DNA of 37,560 bases from JBBDSJ01 sp040905025 (lineage in GTDB: Bacteria > Pseudomonadota > Gammaproteobacteria > Methylohalomonadales > Methylohalomonadaceae). Under the pieces are notes generated by a model. The model was not told the origin of the DNA. It worked only from the letters and a program-made list of their open reading frames with translations, and ran no database searches. Made by a program: the position numbers and the translations under genes. Positions 15,892-25,427 of this stretch are shown piece by piece. How positions within the stretch are numbered: position 1 is the stretch's first letter; each line of letters begins with the position of its first letter. Location: NCBI GenBank assembly GCA_040905025.1, contig JBBDSJ010000068.1:1-37560 (forward strand), written 5' to 3'.

Positions 15892-16608
15892 TCAGAAGGG
15901 TTCCCGCCAAGGCCGCAGGTCGAGTTCGTGGGTCCAGGCGTTGCGTGGCTGGCAGTGCAGTTGCCAGTAGCTTTCGGCAATAGCGTCCGGGTCGAGCCGG
16001 CCATCGTCAGCGTCGGCCTCGCCTTCGGCGCGGATCCGGCCGTCGATGATCACATGGGCGACGTGGATACCCGCCGGCCCGAATTCGCGGGCCAGGCACT
16101 GGGCCAGCGCCCGCAGGCCGAACTTGCCTGCTGCCAGGTTGTGGAACCGGGCGCCGCCGCGCAGGCTGGCGGTGGCGCCGGTGAATATCAGGCTGCCGAA
16201 CGTGCCGTCGGCCCGCGCGCCGGCGGCCTGCATCGCGCGAATAGCCTGCTGCGCGACCAGGAAACCACCGAGGCAGCCGGTGCGCCAGCTGCGTTCGAAG
16301 TCTTCCGGCGCCGTCTCGAGCAGGCCCGCGGGCTCATACACTCCGGCGTTGAAGACCACCAGTCGCGGCGTGCCGAGTTCGTCGCAGGTGCCGCGAAAGG
16401 CCGCGCGTACGAAACCGGCGGAGGCGACATCACAGGCATAGGCCCGGGCATCAGCCGCCCCGGTCTCGTGCAGTTCGGGCAGCAGTGACTCGAGCCGCCG
16501 GGCATCGCGTGCGGCCACGGCGACATTCAGCCCGGCGCGGGCGAAGCGCCGGGCCAGTGCCGTTCCCAGCCCGGGGCCGGTACCCAGAATCAAAGCCGTT
16601 TCCGTCAT
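15892..16608 (-). CDS. Atypical short-chain dehydrogenase/reductase
   Basis: A 238-residue Rossmann-fold protein. The nucleotide-binding motif LILGTGPGLGTALARRF and the NAG segment FNAGVYEPA are present. The catalytic tetrad is altered: in the segment FHNLAAGKFG, Lys162 is kept but the Tyr four residues earlier is Leu158. Such Tyr-less SDRs (AGKFALRALAQ type) form a recognised group whose reactions are mostly unknown. The ATG at 16608 is chosen because GGAGG lies 9 nt upstream; it overlaps the gltD stop region by one or two bases. Probably the last gene of the gltB-gltD operon. Confidence 0.8.
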   Translation of the reverse strand: MTETALILGTGPGLGTALARRFARAGLNVAVAARDARRLESLLPELHETGAADARAYACDVASAGFVRAAFRGTCDELGTPRLVVFNAGVYEPAGLLETAPEDFERSWRTGCLGGFLVAQQAIRAMQAAGARADGTFGSLIFTGATASLRGGARFHNLAAGKFGLRALAQCLAREFGPAGIHVAHVIIDGRIRAEGEADADDGRLDPDAIAESYWQLHCQPRNAWTHELDLRPWREPF

Positions 16609-16609
16609 T

Positions 16610-18115
16610 TCAGTTGCCTCCACAGGGCCAGTCCTGCGATCGTAGCGGCGGCCGGGGCGTGCGAAGGCTGGGCGGCAAATCGGACGTACCGCTCAGATAC
16701 AGATCGATCTGGCGGGCCAGGTCGCGGCCTTCGCCGATGGCCCAGACCAGGATCGAATGGCCCATGTTGCAGTCGCCGCCGGCGAACACCCCCCGCCGTG
16801 TGGTCATCATGGTCACATCAGTGGCGAAGCTGCCGTTGTTCGCGGTCGTCAGGCCGGCGGCGGCGAGCGGCTCGGTCTCCGGCCGGTCGAAGCCGATGGC
16901 AATAAGAATCAGATCGGCGGCGAACTCCATGTCCGGCTGGATCACCTCCTTGTCGCGGCGGCGGCCCTGTTCGTCGCGCTCCCAACGCACGCCCTCGGCG
17001 CGCAGCCGGTCGACACGGCCGTTGCCGTCCTGATCCTCGAAGGCCAGGCTGGCGACGGCAAAGCGTTCCTCACCGCCCTCGTGCTGGGCGTAACTCTGGC
17101 GATAGGTACGCAGCGACAGCGGCCAGGGATTGCCGGCGGGGCGTTCGCGCAGCGGCTGCTCGTTGATGTTGATCTGTGTGACCGCCGCCGCTCCCTGGCG
17201 CAGTGCCGTGGCCACGCAGTCGGCGCCGGTATCGCCGCCGCCGAGCACGATCACTCGGCGGCCGCGGGCGTCGGGTTCCGCGGCGTGATCGCGACCGGCC
17301 TGGCGGCGATTCTCGCGCACCAGATAGGGCATGGCGAAATGGATGCCGCCCAGTTCGCGGCCCGGGATCGGGACGTCGCGCGGATGCTGGGCACCGATGG
17401 TCAGGCCGACGGCATCGAAACGCCGCTGCAATTCGTCCAGCGACGGATCGCGGCCGACCTCGACGCCGCACGCGAAGTCGATACCCTCGGCGTGCAACTG
17501 GCCCAGGCGCCGGTCCAGCTTGTCCTTGCTGAACTTGAATTCCGGGATGCCGTAACGCACCAGGCCACCAGGGGCGTCGTCGCGTTCTAACACCGTCACG
17601 GAGTGGCCGGCGCGGTTGAGCTGTTGGGCGCAGGCCAGGCCCGCCGGCCCGCTGCCGACCACCGCTACCCGGTAACCGCTGCGCCGGCGGGGCGGTTCGG
17701 GCACGATCCAGCCGGCTTCCCAGCCGCGATCGACGATGGCGCGTTCCAGGTCCTTGATGGTCACCGGCTCGAGGTTGTAGGCCAGGGTGCAGGCATCCTC
17801 GCAGGGTGCGGGGCAGGCATAGCCGGTGAATTCCGGGAAATTGTTGGTGGCGTGCAGCCGATCCAGGGCGGCGCGCCAGTCGCCACGGCTGACCAGGTCG
17901 TTCCAGTCCGGAATGATGTTGCCGATCGGGCAGCCGGCGGTACAGGTAGGCACGCCGCAGTCCATGCAGCGCATGCCCTGCTCTCGCAGGCGGTTCTCGT
18001 CCCAGGTCGGGGCGTAGATCTCCCGGTGGTCGCCGGTGCGGTCGTCGGGCGGGCGGTAACCGATGGACTCGCGCCCGTGGTCGCGATAGCCACCGGGATG
18101 GTTCTCGTCGCTCAT
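16610..18115 (-). CDS. gltD: Glutamate synthase small subunit
   Basis: A 501-residue iron-sulfur flavoprotein that takes electrons from NADPH for the large subunit GltB. The N-terminus has the cysteine clusters CMDCGVPTCTAGCP and CPAPCEDAC for two [4Fe-4S] centres. FAD binding follows at VAVVGSGPAGLACAQQL, NADPH binding at VIVLGGGDTGADCVATAL, and the C-terminal FAD motif GVFAGGDCNMG closes the fold. Length is normal. The start ATG overlaps the gltB stop by 4 nt (ATGA), so the two subunits are translationally coupled. Confidence 0.95.
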   Translation of the reverse strand: MSDENHPGGYRDHGRESIGYRPPDDRTGDHREIYAPTWDENRLREQGMRCMDCGVPTCTAGCPIGNIIPDWNDLVSRGDWRAALDRLHATNNFPEFTGYACPAPCEDACTLAYNLEPVTIKDLERAIVDRGWEAGWIVPEPPRRRSGYRVAVVGSGPAGLACAQQLNRAGHSVTVLERDDAPGGLVRYGIPEFKFSKDKLDRRLGQLHAEGIDFACGVEVGRDPSLDELQRRFDAVGLTIGAQHPRDVPIPGRELGGIHFAMPYLVRENRRQAGRDHAAEPDARGRRVIVLGGGDTGADCVATALRQGAAAVTQININEQPLRERPAGNPWPLSLRTYRQSYAQHEGGEERFAVASLAFEDQDGNGRVDRLRAEGVRWERDEQGRRRDKEVIQPDMEFAADLILIAIGFDRPETEPLAAAGLTTANNGSFATDVTMMTTRRGVFAGGDCNMGHSILVWAIGEGRDLARQIDLYLSGTSDLPPSLRTPRPPLRSQDWPCGGN

Positions 18116-21100
18116 CCGATCTCCACCTCTGCCGGCTCCGGTGTCGCGGCCGGTGGCAGCGGCGTGCGCGGATCCTCGCCGCGCGCCAGGGCCTCGGAAA
18201 CAACCGTGGCGTAGCGTTCGGGCGTGATCTTGCGTAGCCGCCGGCAGCTCCCGGGCCAGCCGTCGAGCAAGGCCGCTGCGACGCTACTGCCCGTATAGTG
18301 ATAATGGTTATCCAACAGACGCCGGACCAGGGCACGGTCGCGGCGATCCTGCAACAGATCGACTTGCATGCCCCGTCGCTGTAATGCCCGGAACGAGTCA
18401 TCGTCTTCCGTCAGCAGATAGACCTCGCCGCCAGTCATGCCGGTGGCGAAGTTGCGTCCGACCGGTCCCAGGATCAGCAGCGCGCCACCGGTCATATATT
18501 CGCAGCCGTGATCGCCGACACCCTCGACTACCGCGACCGCGCCAGAATTGCGCACGGCGAAACGCTCGCCGGCCCGGCCCTGACAATAGAGGCTGCCGCC
18601 TGTGGCGCCGTAGAGCACGGCATTGCCGATGGTAGCGCTGGTGGTCGGATCATAGCCGGCATCCGCCGGTGCCCGGACCACTACCCGACCCCCGGACAGC
18701 CCCTTGGCTACGTAGTCGTTGGCGGCGCCGGTCAGATGGATGGCGATGCCGCGGTTGACGAACGCCCCCAGACTTTGACCGGCGACGCCCTTCAGGTTCA
18801 GCGTAATCGTGCCGTCGGCCAGACCGGCACTGCCGTGGCGCCGAGTCAACTCGTAGCTTAGCCGGGTGCCGACCGCCCGCCGGCGGTTGTCGATGCGACC
18901 GTCGAGCACCACCGGCCGGCCCCCATCCAGGGCAGGGATCGCGGCCGCGAGGTACTCTTGATCGGCAGCATCGGCAGCCGTGTGCGCCTGGGCGCGAGTA
19001 CGGCGTGGTGCATCGCTGGGCTCGGGCCGGCGCAGCAGCCAGCCGAGGTCGATCGCGGCCAGTCGCGGGTCGTCGAAATGCCGCGGTTTCAGTAGATCGA
19101 CCCGGCCGATGAGATCGTCGAGCCGGCACACCCCGAGATCGGCCAGATAGTCTCGCACTTCAGCGGCGAGGTAACGCAAGTAATTGCTGAGATGCTCCGG
19201 GCGGCCCGGGAACAGCTTGCGCAGCTCCGGATCCTGGGTGGCGATGCCGACCGAGCAGGTATTACAGTGGCATTTGCGCAGCATGATGCAACCCAGGGTA
19301 ATTACCGCGGCCATACCAAAACCGAAATCCTCGGCGCCGAGCATGGCCGCTACGATGATGTCGCGGCCGGTCTTCAGGCCACCGTCGACGCGCAGCCGTA
19401 CTCGCGATCGCAGCCGGTTCTCGACCAATACCTGCTGGGCCTCGGCCAAACCCAGTTCCCAGGGCACACCGGCAGACTTGATCGAGGTCTTGGCCGCGGC
19501 GCCGGTGCCACCGGCATCGCCGGCGATGAGGATGGCGTCTGCGCCGGCTTTGGCAACGCCGGCAGCAATAGTGCCGACGCCGGCACTGGCGACCAGCTTG
19601 ACGTGGATCTCCGCCTGCGGGCTGGCGCAGCGCAGGTCGTGGATGAGCTGGGCCAGATCCTCGATGGAGTAAATGTCGTGATGCGGCGGCGGCGAGATCA
19701 GGCCCACGCCGGGTGTGGTAAAGCGCAGCCGGGCGATCAGACCGGCCACCTTCTCGCCGGGCAGCTGGCCGCCCTCGCCGGGCTTGGCACCCTGGGCGAT
19801 CTTGATCTCGATCTGGCGGGCCCGGGCCAGATAGGCGGCAGTAACGCCGAAGCGGCCGCTGGCGATCTGCTTGTTGCCGCACTCGGCCTCGGTACCGAAG
19901 CGTTCCTCGGGCTCGCCACCCTCGCCGGTATGGGCAGTGCCGCCGGCCCGTTGCATACCGATCGCCACCGCCTCATGGGCCTCGGGCGACAGCGCGCCCA
20001 GCGACATCGCCCCGGAGAAGAAACGCCGGATGATCTCGCCGGCAGGCTCGATCCGATCCAGCGGCAGTGCTGGCCCGGCGGGCTCCAGTGAGAGCATGCC
20101 GCGGAGGTTATACGGGCCGCCGGCCGCGGCATCGATACAGGCGCTGAACCGCCGGTACAGTGTCTCGTCATCGTTGCGGACGGCTGCCTGCAGCATGCCG
20201 ATGGTGGCCGGGTCCCAGTCATGATGCTCGCCGTCCCGGCGCCAGTACAGTGTGCCGCCGCTGGCCAGCGGCGGATTCCCGGCCGTAGACGGGCCCCAGG
20301 CGGCGCTATGGCGATCGCGCACGTCGGCCTCCAATCGGGCGAAATCCGCGCCGCCGATCCGGCTGACGCTGCCGGTGAAGCAGCGTTCGACCACCTCGTC
20401 GGCCAGCCCCAGGGCCTCGAACAACTGGGCGCCGCGATAACTATCGACGGTGGAGATGCCCATTTTCGACATGACCTTGAGAATGCCGTCGTCCAGCGCG
20501 GCCAGGTAATGGGTCAGCGCCTGCTCGTCGCCGGCGATCGCCGCCACCGAGGCCAGGCCAAGATAAGGATTCACTGCGTCGGCGCCGAAGCCCAGCAGCG
20601 TGCAGACATGATGCACCGTGCAGGCGTCCGCGGCTTCGACGACCAGTCCTACCTGCAGGCGACGGTCGGTGCGGATCAGGTGCTGGTGTACCGCACCCAC
20701 GGCCAGCAGGCCCGGTATGGCCAGCCGCTCGGGGCCGGTACGCCGGTCCGTCAGGCAGAGGATGGCGGTGTCGCTGCCGGCGACGGCCTCAGCCTCTGCC
20801 TCGATGCGTTCCAGGGCCTGAAGCAGGGACTCATCGGAACGGAAGCTGATATCAATGTCGTATGTATGGAAACGTCGGGCATCCAATCCGCGCAGGCAGG
20901 TCAGTGCGCCGTTGGTCAACACCGGTGATTCGAGATGGATACGCCGGCAATGATCGGCGGATTCGGTCAGCAGATTCGGTTGCGGGCCGAGGTGGCATTC
21001 CAGCGAAGTGACCAGACTCTCGCGCAGGTAATCGATTGCCGGATTCGAGACCTGGGCGAACTGCTGCTTGAAATAGTCGAACAGACTGCGCCGAGATTCC

Positions 21101-22605
21101 GACAGGCTGGCCGGAGGCGTGTCATCGCCCATAGCGCCCACCGGGTCCTTGCCGTCGTCGGCCATGGGGCGAAGGAATCGATCAATGTGCTCCACCGTGT
21201 AGCCGGCGGCGGACTGGCGTGCAACCAGATCGTTGAGCACCTCGCCGCGCTCTGCATCGCGCGGCGGTGCGTGATCGGACAGACGCGGCCGACCACGCAG
21301 CCAGCGGCCATAGCGTGCATCAGCCAGGGTCGAGAATACGGCGGCATCATCAAGCAGACCGCCGGCTTCCGGATCTACGGCCAGGATCTCCCCTGGGGCC
21401 AGCCGCCGACGTTGCCGGATCTCGGCCGCCGGCGTGTCCAGTACCCCGGCCTCGCTTGCCAGGATCAGCCTGCCATCGACAGTGATGTCATAGCGACAAG
21501 GACGAAAGCCATTGCGATCCAGAACCGCAGCAACCCGCTCGCGGTCGCTGGCCACGGCCAGCGCAGGCCCGTCCCAGGGTTCCATGACGGTGGAGTGAAA
21601 GTCATACCAGTCGCGGCGCGAGCCAGAGATTCCCAGGTCTTTTTGCCAGGCCTCGGGAATCAGCATGCGCAGTGCGTGCGGCAGGCTGCGACCGCTTGCC
21701 ATCAGCAGATCCAGTGCCGTATCCAGGAGCGCGGTATCGCTGGTGTCGGTGTCGATCCACGGCCGCAGGCGGGCCAGATCCGGTCCCAGTTCGGGATGAT
21801 CGAACCCGGCCTCGTGGGCGCGCAGACGGTTCAGGTTGCCACGGTAGGTGTTGATCTCGCCGTTATGCACCAATACCCGGTAAGGATGCGCCAGCGCCCA
21901 GGTACCCAGGGTATTAGTGGAAAAGCGCGCATGCACCAGGGCCAGCGCCGATTCCACCGCCGTGTCTTCGAGGTCGGGGTAATAACCGCGCAATTGCGGG
22001 TTGGCCAGCAGCCCCTTGTAAACCAGCTGCCGGCGATCCAGTGAGCAGATATAAAACGCCTCCCTGCCGGGCAAATCGCACTTGGCGACAGCCAGCTCCA
22101 GCGCCCGGCGCAGCACGAATACCCGACGATCCAGGGCCGGACCCTCGAGTCTGCGGTTGTGGCTGACGAATACTTGCTCGACCGCCGGTTCGGTTTCCAG
22201 GGCACCGTGGCCGAGTCCCGTGTTATCGGTCGGTACCGGACGCCAGCCGAGCAGACAGAAGCCCTCGTCGGTAAGGACCGTCTCGATCCGGCGACGAAGC
22301 GCGGCGGCCTGGTCACGGTCGCGTGGCAGGAATAACTGACCAACGGCGTAGGCCGGTGCCGGCGGTAGTCCGGGTACCTGCTGACGGAAGAAGGCATCCG
22401 GTTTCTGCAACAGTATGCCGGCACCATCGCCGGTATTTTCCTCGGCGCCGCGGGCTCCACGGTGATCGAGGCGCTCCAGGATCTGTAGCGCGTCCTGTAC
22501 GATACGATGACTGGCGAAGCCCTGGAGATCGGCTACGACACCGACGCCACAGTTGGCGCGGTCGCGAAGCTCTGCGGGCCTGCCGCCGGCTGAAGAATGT
22601 TGCAT
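18112..22605 (-). CDS. gltB: Glutamate synthase large subunit
   Basis: A 1497-residue protein that makes two glutamates from glutamine and 2-oxoglutarate. It has a class II glutamine amidotransferase domain, whose catalytic Cys19 (NCGVGVVADLQG) is exposed by removal of an 18-residue propeptide. A central domain, an FMN-binding synthase domain (GGTAHTGEGGEPEERFG, PGEGGQLPGEKV) and the [3Fe-4S] cluster segment CHCNTCSVGIATQ follow. The C-terminal GXGXG beta-helix domain has repeated glycine-rich motifs. All landmarks are intact. First gene of gltB-gltD. Confidence 0.96.
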   Translation of the reverse strand: MQHSSAGGRPAELRDRANCGVGVVADLQGFASHRIVQDALQILERLDHRGARGAEENTGDGAGILLQKPDAFFRQQVPGLPPAPAYAVGQLFLPRDRDQAAALRRRIETVLTDEGFCLLGWRPVPTDNTGLGHGALETEPAVEQVFVSHNRRLEGPALDRRVFVLRRALELAVAKCDLPGREAFYICSLDRRQLVYKGLLANPQLRGYYPDLEDTAVESALALVHARFSTNTLGTWALAHPYRVLVHNGEINTYRGNLNRLRAHEAGFDHPELGPDLARLRPWIDTDTSDTALLDTALDLLMASGRSLPHALRMLIPEAWQKDLGISGSRRDWYDFHSTVMEPWDGPALAVASDRERVAAVLDRNGFRPCRYDITVDGRLILASEAGVLDTPAAEIRQRRRLAPGEILAVDPEAGGLLDDAAVFSTLADARYGRWLRGRPRLSDHAPPRDAERGEVLNDLVARQSAAGYTVEHIDRFLRPMADDGKDPVGAMGDDTPPASLSESRRSLFDYFKQQFAQVSNPAIDYLRESLVTSLECHLGPQPNLLTESADHCRRIHLESPVLTNGALTCLRGLDARRFHTYDIDISFRSDESLLQALERIEAEAEAVAGSDTAILCLTDRRTGPERLAIPGLLAVGAVHQHLIRTDRRLQVGLVVEAADACTVHHVCTLLGFGADAVNPYLGLASVAAIAGDEQALTHYLAALDDGILKVMSKMGISTVDSYRGAQLFEALGLADEVVERCFTGSVSRIGGADFARLEADVRDRHSAAWGPSTAGNPPLASGGTLYWRRDGEHHDWDPATIGMLQAAVRNDDETLYRRFSACIDAAAGGPYNLRGMLSLEPAGPALPLDRIEPAGEIIRRFFSGAMSLGALSPEAHEAVAIGMQRAGGTAHTGEGGEPEERFGTEAECGNKQIASGRFGVTAAYLARARQIEIKIAQGAKPGEGGQLPGEKVAGLIARLRFTTPGVGLISPPPHHDIYSIEDLAQLIHDLRCASPQAEIHVKLVASAGVGTIAAGVAKAGADAILIAGDAGGTGAAAKTSIKSAGVPWELGLAEAQQVLVENRLRSRVRLRVDGGLKTGRDIIVAAMLGAEDFGFGMAAVITLGCIMLRKCHCNTCSVGIATQDPELRKLFPGRPEHLSNYLRYLAAEVRDYLADLGVCRLDDLIGRVDLLKPRHFDDPRLAAIDLGWLLRRPEPSDAPRRTRAQAHTAADAADQEYLAAAIPALDGGRPVVLDGRIDNRRRAVGTRLSYELTRRHGSAGLADGTITLNLKGVAGQSLGAFVNRGIAIHLTGAANDYVAKGLSGGRVVVRAPADAGYDPTTSATIGNAVLYGATGGSLYCQGRAGERFAVRNSGAVAVVEGVGDHGCEYMTGGALLILGPVGRNFATGMTGGEVYLLTEDDDSFRALQRRGMQVDLLQDRRDRALVRRLLDNHYHYTGSSVAAALLDGWPGSCRRLRKITPERYATVVSEALARGEDPRTPLPPAATPEPAEVEIG

Positions 22606-22634
22606 GGATTGGTTCCCGGAGAGATTATCCGCTG

Positions 22635-22676
22635 TTTAATATGCATATAAAATACATATTAAATAATGCCTGTCAA
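22635..22676 (-). promoter_or_regulatory. gltB promoter with AT-rich inverted repeat
   Basis: A TTGACA -35 hexamer (complement of 22671-22676) is followed by an AT-rich zone. That zone holds the perfect 9-bp inverted repeat TTTAATATG/CATATTAAA (22635-22643 and 22655-22663), 11 nt apart, overlapping the expected -10. A repressor or activator site is likely; its owner is unknown. Confidence 0.5.
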
Positions 22677-22737
22677 TTGACTACGAATATTTACAACCGG
22701 TATACAATAAAAGCCTGAAAAACCCGCTGGATCGGGC

Positions 22738-23064
22738 TCAGTCGGTCTGCGCCTCTTTATGATCCGGGAATGTCGCCAGGGCATGCCGGGAGTGGGCAAC
22801 GGCACCGCCGGCGCGCATCTCCGCAGCTACCCAGATGGCCTCCAGCAGCTCCTGGCTGGATGCATTTTCGTGCTCTGCGGCCCGGGTGTGGACGCGGATG
22901 CAGTCCTGACACTGGGTAACATGGGCTACAGCCACGGCGATCAGCTGTTTGGTCCGGGCATCCAGGGCACCGGCCTGGAATACAGCCTTGCTGAACTGAC
23001 GCCATGCATCCTCGATCTCGGGCGTCAACTGCTTGCGTATGTCTGCGGGTTGTTGTTGCGTCAT
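22738..23064 (-). CDS. AhpD-like carboxymuconolactone decarboxylase family protein
   Basis: A 108-residue all-helical protein of the CMD/AhpD family. The redox motif C-x2-C-x3-H is present as Cys52, Cys55 and His59 (QCQDCIRVH), the arrangement of AhpD-type peroxidase/disulfide reductases. The segment ARTKQLIAVAVAHV is characteristic. The ATG at 23064 is chosen because AGAGG lies 7 nt upstream; longer in-frame starts exist but add non-conserved residues. It probably acts as a small thiol reductase or peroxidase in the cytosol; its partner is unknown. Confidence 0.87.
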   Translation of the reverse strand: MTQQQPADIRKQLTPEIEDAWRQFSKAVFQAGALDARTKQLIAVAVAHVTQCQDCIRVHTRAAEHENASSQELLEAIWVAAEMRAGGAVAHSRHALATFPDHKEAQTD

Positions 23065-23190
23065 GAGCATACCTCTTGTGATTTGCATTTGTATGGTCCT
23101 GCAGGAGATGCAGAACAGAGTGATCACACCATGCGCCAGCAGCCTGTAGTGCCGAGCGTGAGGGGACTGTCACGAGAAAACTGATGTGGC

Positions 23191-23490
23191 CTATATAGAA
23201 AGATCGAGCATCAGGAACAGCACGAACATCAATGTATCGATGGCCCATGCCACCGTGAGCCAGCGGGCGAGAACACCGTACCTGGCATTGTCGGGATTGC
23301 TTACATTCTCGGCGCATTGCCAAACGGCCGTGATGCGTCACGTCGTGAAAACTGCCAAGACGACAAGCAGTGCGTCAATCACAGCGGCACTGGCGGACTT
23401 CTTCAGCAAGACATGTATGATCTCCAGTAGCAGGTTGCTGGGAATAACCCCGCAAATCCAGAAGACTTTTCATAATGGCCCTTTCCCGCG
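23191..23490 (-). pseudogene. Small membrane-protein gene with frameshift and nonsense codon
   Basis: An ATG near 23474 has a good upstream GGAAAGGG, but the frame must shift at the A-run after codon 2 to read KVFWICGVIPSNLLLEIIHV and AVIDALLVVLAVFTT. It then meets an in-frame TGA (23338-23340) and continues ITAVWQCAENVSNPDNARYG, then a second helix WAIDTLMFVLFLMLDL and a TAG. The two halves give a plausible small protein with two or three membrane helices. No named family was recognised. Two lesions indicate a dead gene. Confidence 0.5.
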
Positions 23491-23639
23491 CAGGTAAGTG
23501 ACAAAAACATTGTGGATAGTGGTCCTCTCAAATCAAGGGGTTCCCCTGAAGTCTCACCGGTTGTTGCCGTTACGACTATACCACTGTGAAAATATTCTCA
23601 TCTCTCGCAATACAAAAGCGGCGCGGATTCGCCTAATTA

Positions 23640-23987
23640 AGTGCAATTTCTTAAGGTAAAGAGCCAGCTGCTATAGTTCGGCTTTTTTCCCGACCAAGAG
23701 AAATTGCACTATGAACTATAGACAGCTGACTGAGAATGAACGATACCAGATTTATGTCCTCAGGAAAGCCGGCCACGGGCAGCAGGCGATAGCGACCATG
23801 CTGGCACGGCATCCTGCCCACCATTAGCCGTGAACTGCAGCGTAATACGGGGCTGCGGGGTTATCGACCGGCCCAGGCGCAGCGGTTATCGAGTCGCCGC
23901 CGGCAGGCAGCGGCCAAGGCCTGCAAGCTGACCGCCGAGGTTGGCGACTGGATCCGGCAGCTGATTCGCCAGGAGCTGAGTCCGGCC
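23640..23987 (+). mobile_element. 5' half of an IS30-family transposase gene (IS30a), interrupted
   Basis: From the ATG at 23711 the frame reads MNYRQLTENERYQIYVLRKA, the standard start of IS30-family transposases. A frameshift near 23816 breaks it (ARHP, then TISRELQRNTGLRGYRPAQ in another frame), continuing to RQELSPA at the transposon boundary. The 3' half resumes at 37035 with QVVAYLRRRRGIRLHHETVYR, so one gene was cut by the 13-kb element. An 11-bp inverted repeat AGTGCAATTTC/GAAATTGCACT (23640-23650, 23700-23710) precedes the ATG. Confidence 0.85.
23980..23987. repeat. Left copy of the 8-bp target site duplication
   Basis: GTCCGGCC, repeated exactly at 37035-37042. Removing one copy and the DNA between restores the IS30a reading frame across the junction (SPA-QVVAYL). 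ISL3-family elements make 8-bp duplications. Confidence 0.9.
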
Positions 23988-24010
23988 GGGTATACGGATT
24001 TAATGGTTGA
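23988..24010. repeat. Left terminal inverted repeat of the ISL3 transposon
   Basis: Begins GGGTATACGGATTTAATGG and pairs with 37012-37034 at 22 of 23 positions. The mismatch is A versus T at position 7. Confidence 0.9.
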
Positions 24011-24045
24011 AGGGGCACCTTCACCCGACCAACCTGATACCACCC

Positions 24046-25355
24046 TCAGGTGGTTGATAGATCGACCCCGTAGTTGAGTTCCTCTGAGAAGTCCGGCAGT
24101 CCGTAACCGATGGTTTTCTTGTAGAACGGAGAGACCTTCGCAGTCGGGCCCCTCTTCTTGTGCTTCGCGGTGTAGAGCATTCGTGCCCGCATCACCTTGA
24201 ATGAGTAACCGCGCCCTTCACGGTTCTTGTCCTTGGCCAGTCGGTTTATGGACTCAGTGTAAGCGTTGGTGACGGGGGTGTCCGTCTCGAAGTAGGTCAT
24301 GATCTCTTTGCGCCAGTTGCCTACCGCCCTGACCAGATCGCTCCAGACTTCCTTCTTGCCCTTTGGAATGGTGGCTATCCAGTCGTCCAGGGCGGCTTCT
24401 GCCTGTGGCCGCGTGGTGGCGTCCAGATGCCATAGAAGCGTTCCTTGTGCTCGTAGGCGGCCAGCAGTTGCGGAAATGCGCCTGTCCAGGTCTCCATGAT
24501 CAGTCGCTCTCGGTCTGAAACGTCGTAAGCGCGTTTCAGCAGGATTTTCCGGTCACCCTTGAGGGTTCGCCTTTGGGATGGATTCAGCTCTTTTCTGAGA
24601 CCCTTGCGCACCTTTCTGAGACCCTTGCGCACCTTTTCCAATGCATCGTTGGCCATGCGTACCACATGAAATTTATCGACCACGATACGGGCCTGTGGTA
24701 GCACTGCTTTGACCGCTGACCGGTAGGGGTTCCACATGTCCATGCTGACGATCTCGACTTTCTGCCGGTCTTTCATCTTCATAAGATAGTTAGCCACCAC
24801 TTCCTGACGGCGGGTGACCAGAAGGTCGAGCAGGGTCTTTTCCTCTATATTGGTCAGGATGCAGCGATAGCGCTTGTTCAGGTATAACTCGTCGATGCCA
24901 AGAATGCGGGGCGTCTCGAAGCGATGCCAGCGGCCTAAGAATTCGGCACGAGCGCTGAAGATGTCGCGTACGGTCTTCTCGTCCAGGCCGGTCTGGGCCG
25001 CCACGAAGGTGTAGGGGTGGTTGAAGGACTCCTTCTCCACGTATTCATACAGACGCAACGTCATGCGAAAGCCGTCCATTATCTCAGGTAATAACGGCCT
25101 GAATGTAGACTTGCAGGCTCGGCAGGAGTACCGGCGGCGGACCACCCAAAGGGTGACCCGCTTGCCGTGGATCGGCAGATCTCGATAGGGAACATCACGC
25201 TTGCCGAACCGCACAAATTCATCGTGCACGCCGCATTCTTCGCAGGCAATAGGATCAGGCGCGCCCACCTGAAAGTGCATGTCGTCGTCGGTGGAATCGT
25301 ATCCCAGCACCTCATATGACGGCAGATGCAGAATATTGTCAGGCATTCGAGCCAT
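24046..25355 (-). pseudogene. ISL3-family transposase, frameshifted
   Basis: An ISL3 DDE transposase of about 436 residues if repaired. The N-terminal zinc finger (CEECGVHDEF, YSCRACKS), the catalytic aspartates in GIDELYL and VSMDMWNPYRSAV, and the glutamate in NAYTESINRLAKDKNREGRG are recognisable. A one-base loss near 24420 shifts the frame after FYGIW; the rest continues as TRPQAEAALDDWIATIPKGK to the stop at 24046. A 21-bp tandem duplication (24592-24633) adds seven residues (VRKGLRK twice). The ATG at 25355 follows GGAGGG at good spacing. The present product is truncated before the catalytic Glu, so the element is probably immobile unless helped in trans or by frameshifting. Confidence 0.88.
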
Positions 25356-25427
25356 CAGCACCCTCCTTCAATGACCTTCAGATCGACAATGCAGGTGTCG
25401 CTCGCAGCAACTTAACCAGCCTGATGT

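Noticed and set aside
19192..22044. Long plus-strand frames opposite gltB
   Set aside because: Shadow frames caused by high GC at third positions; gltB is complete.
23338..23340. In-frame TGA as a selenocysteine codon
   Set aside because: The gene also carries a frameshift, has no redox context at the TGA and no visible SECIS-like hairpin directly after it.
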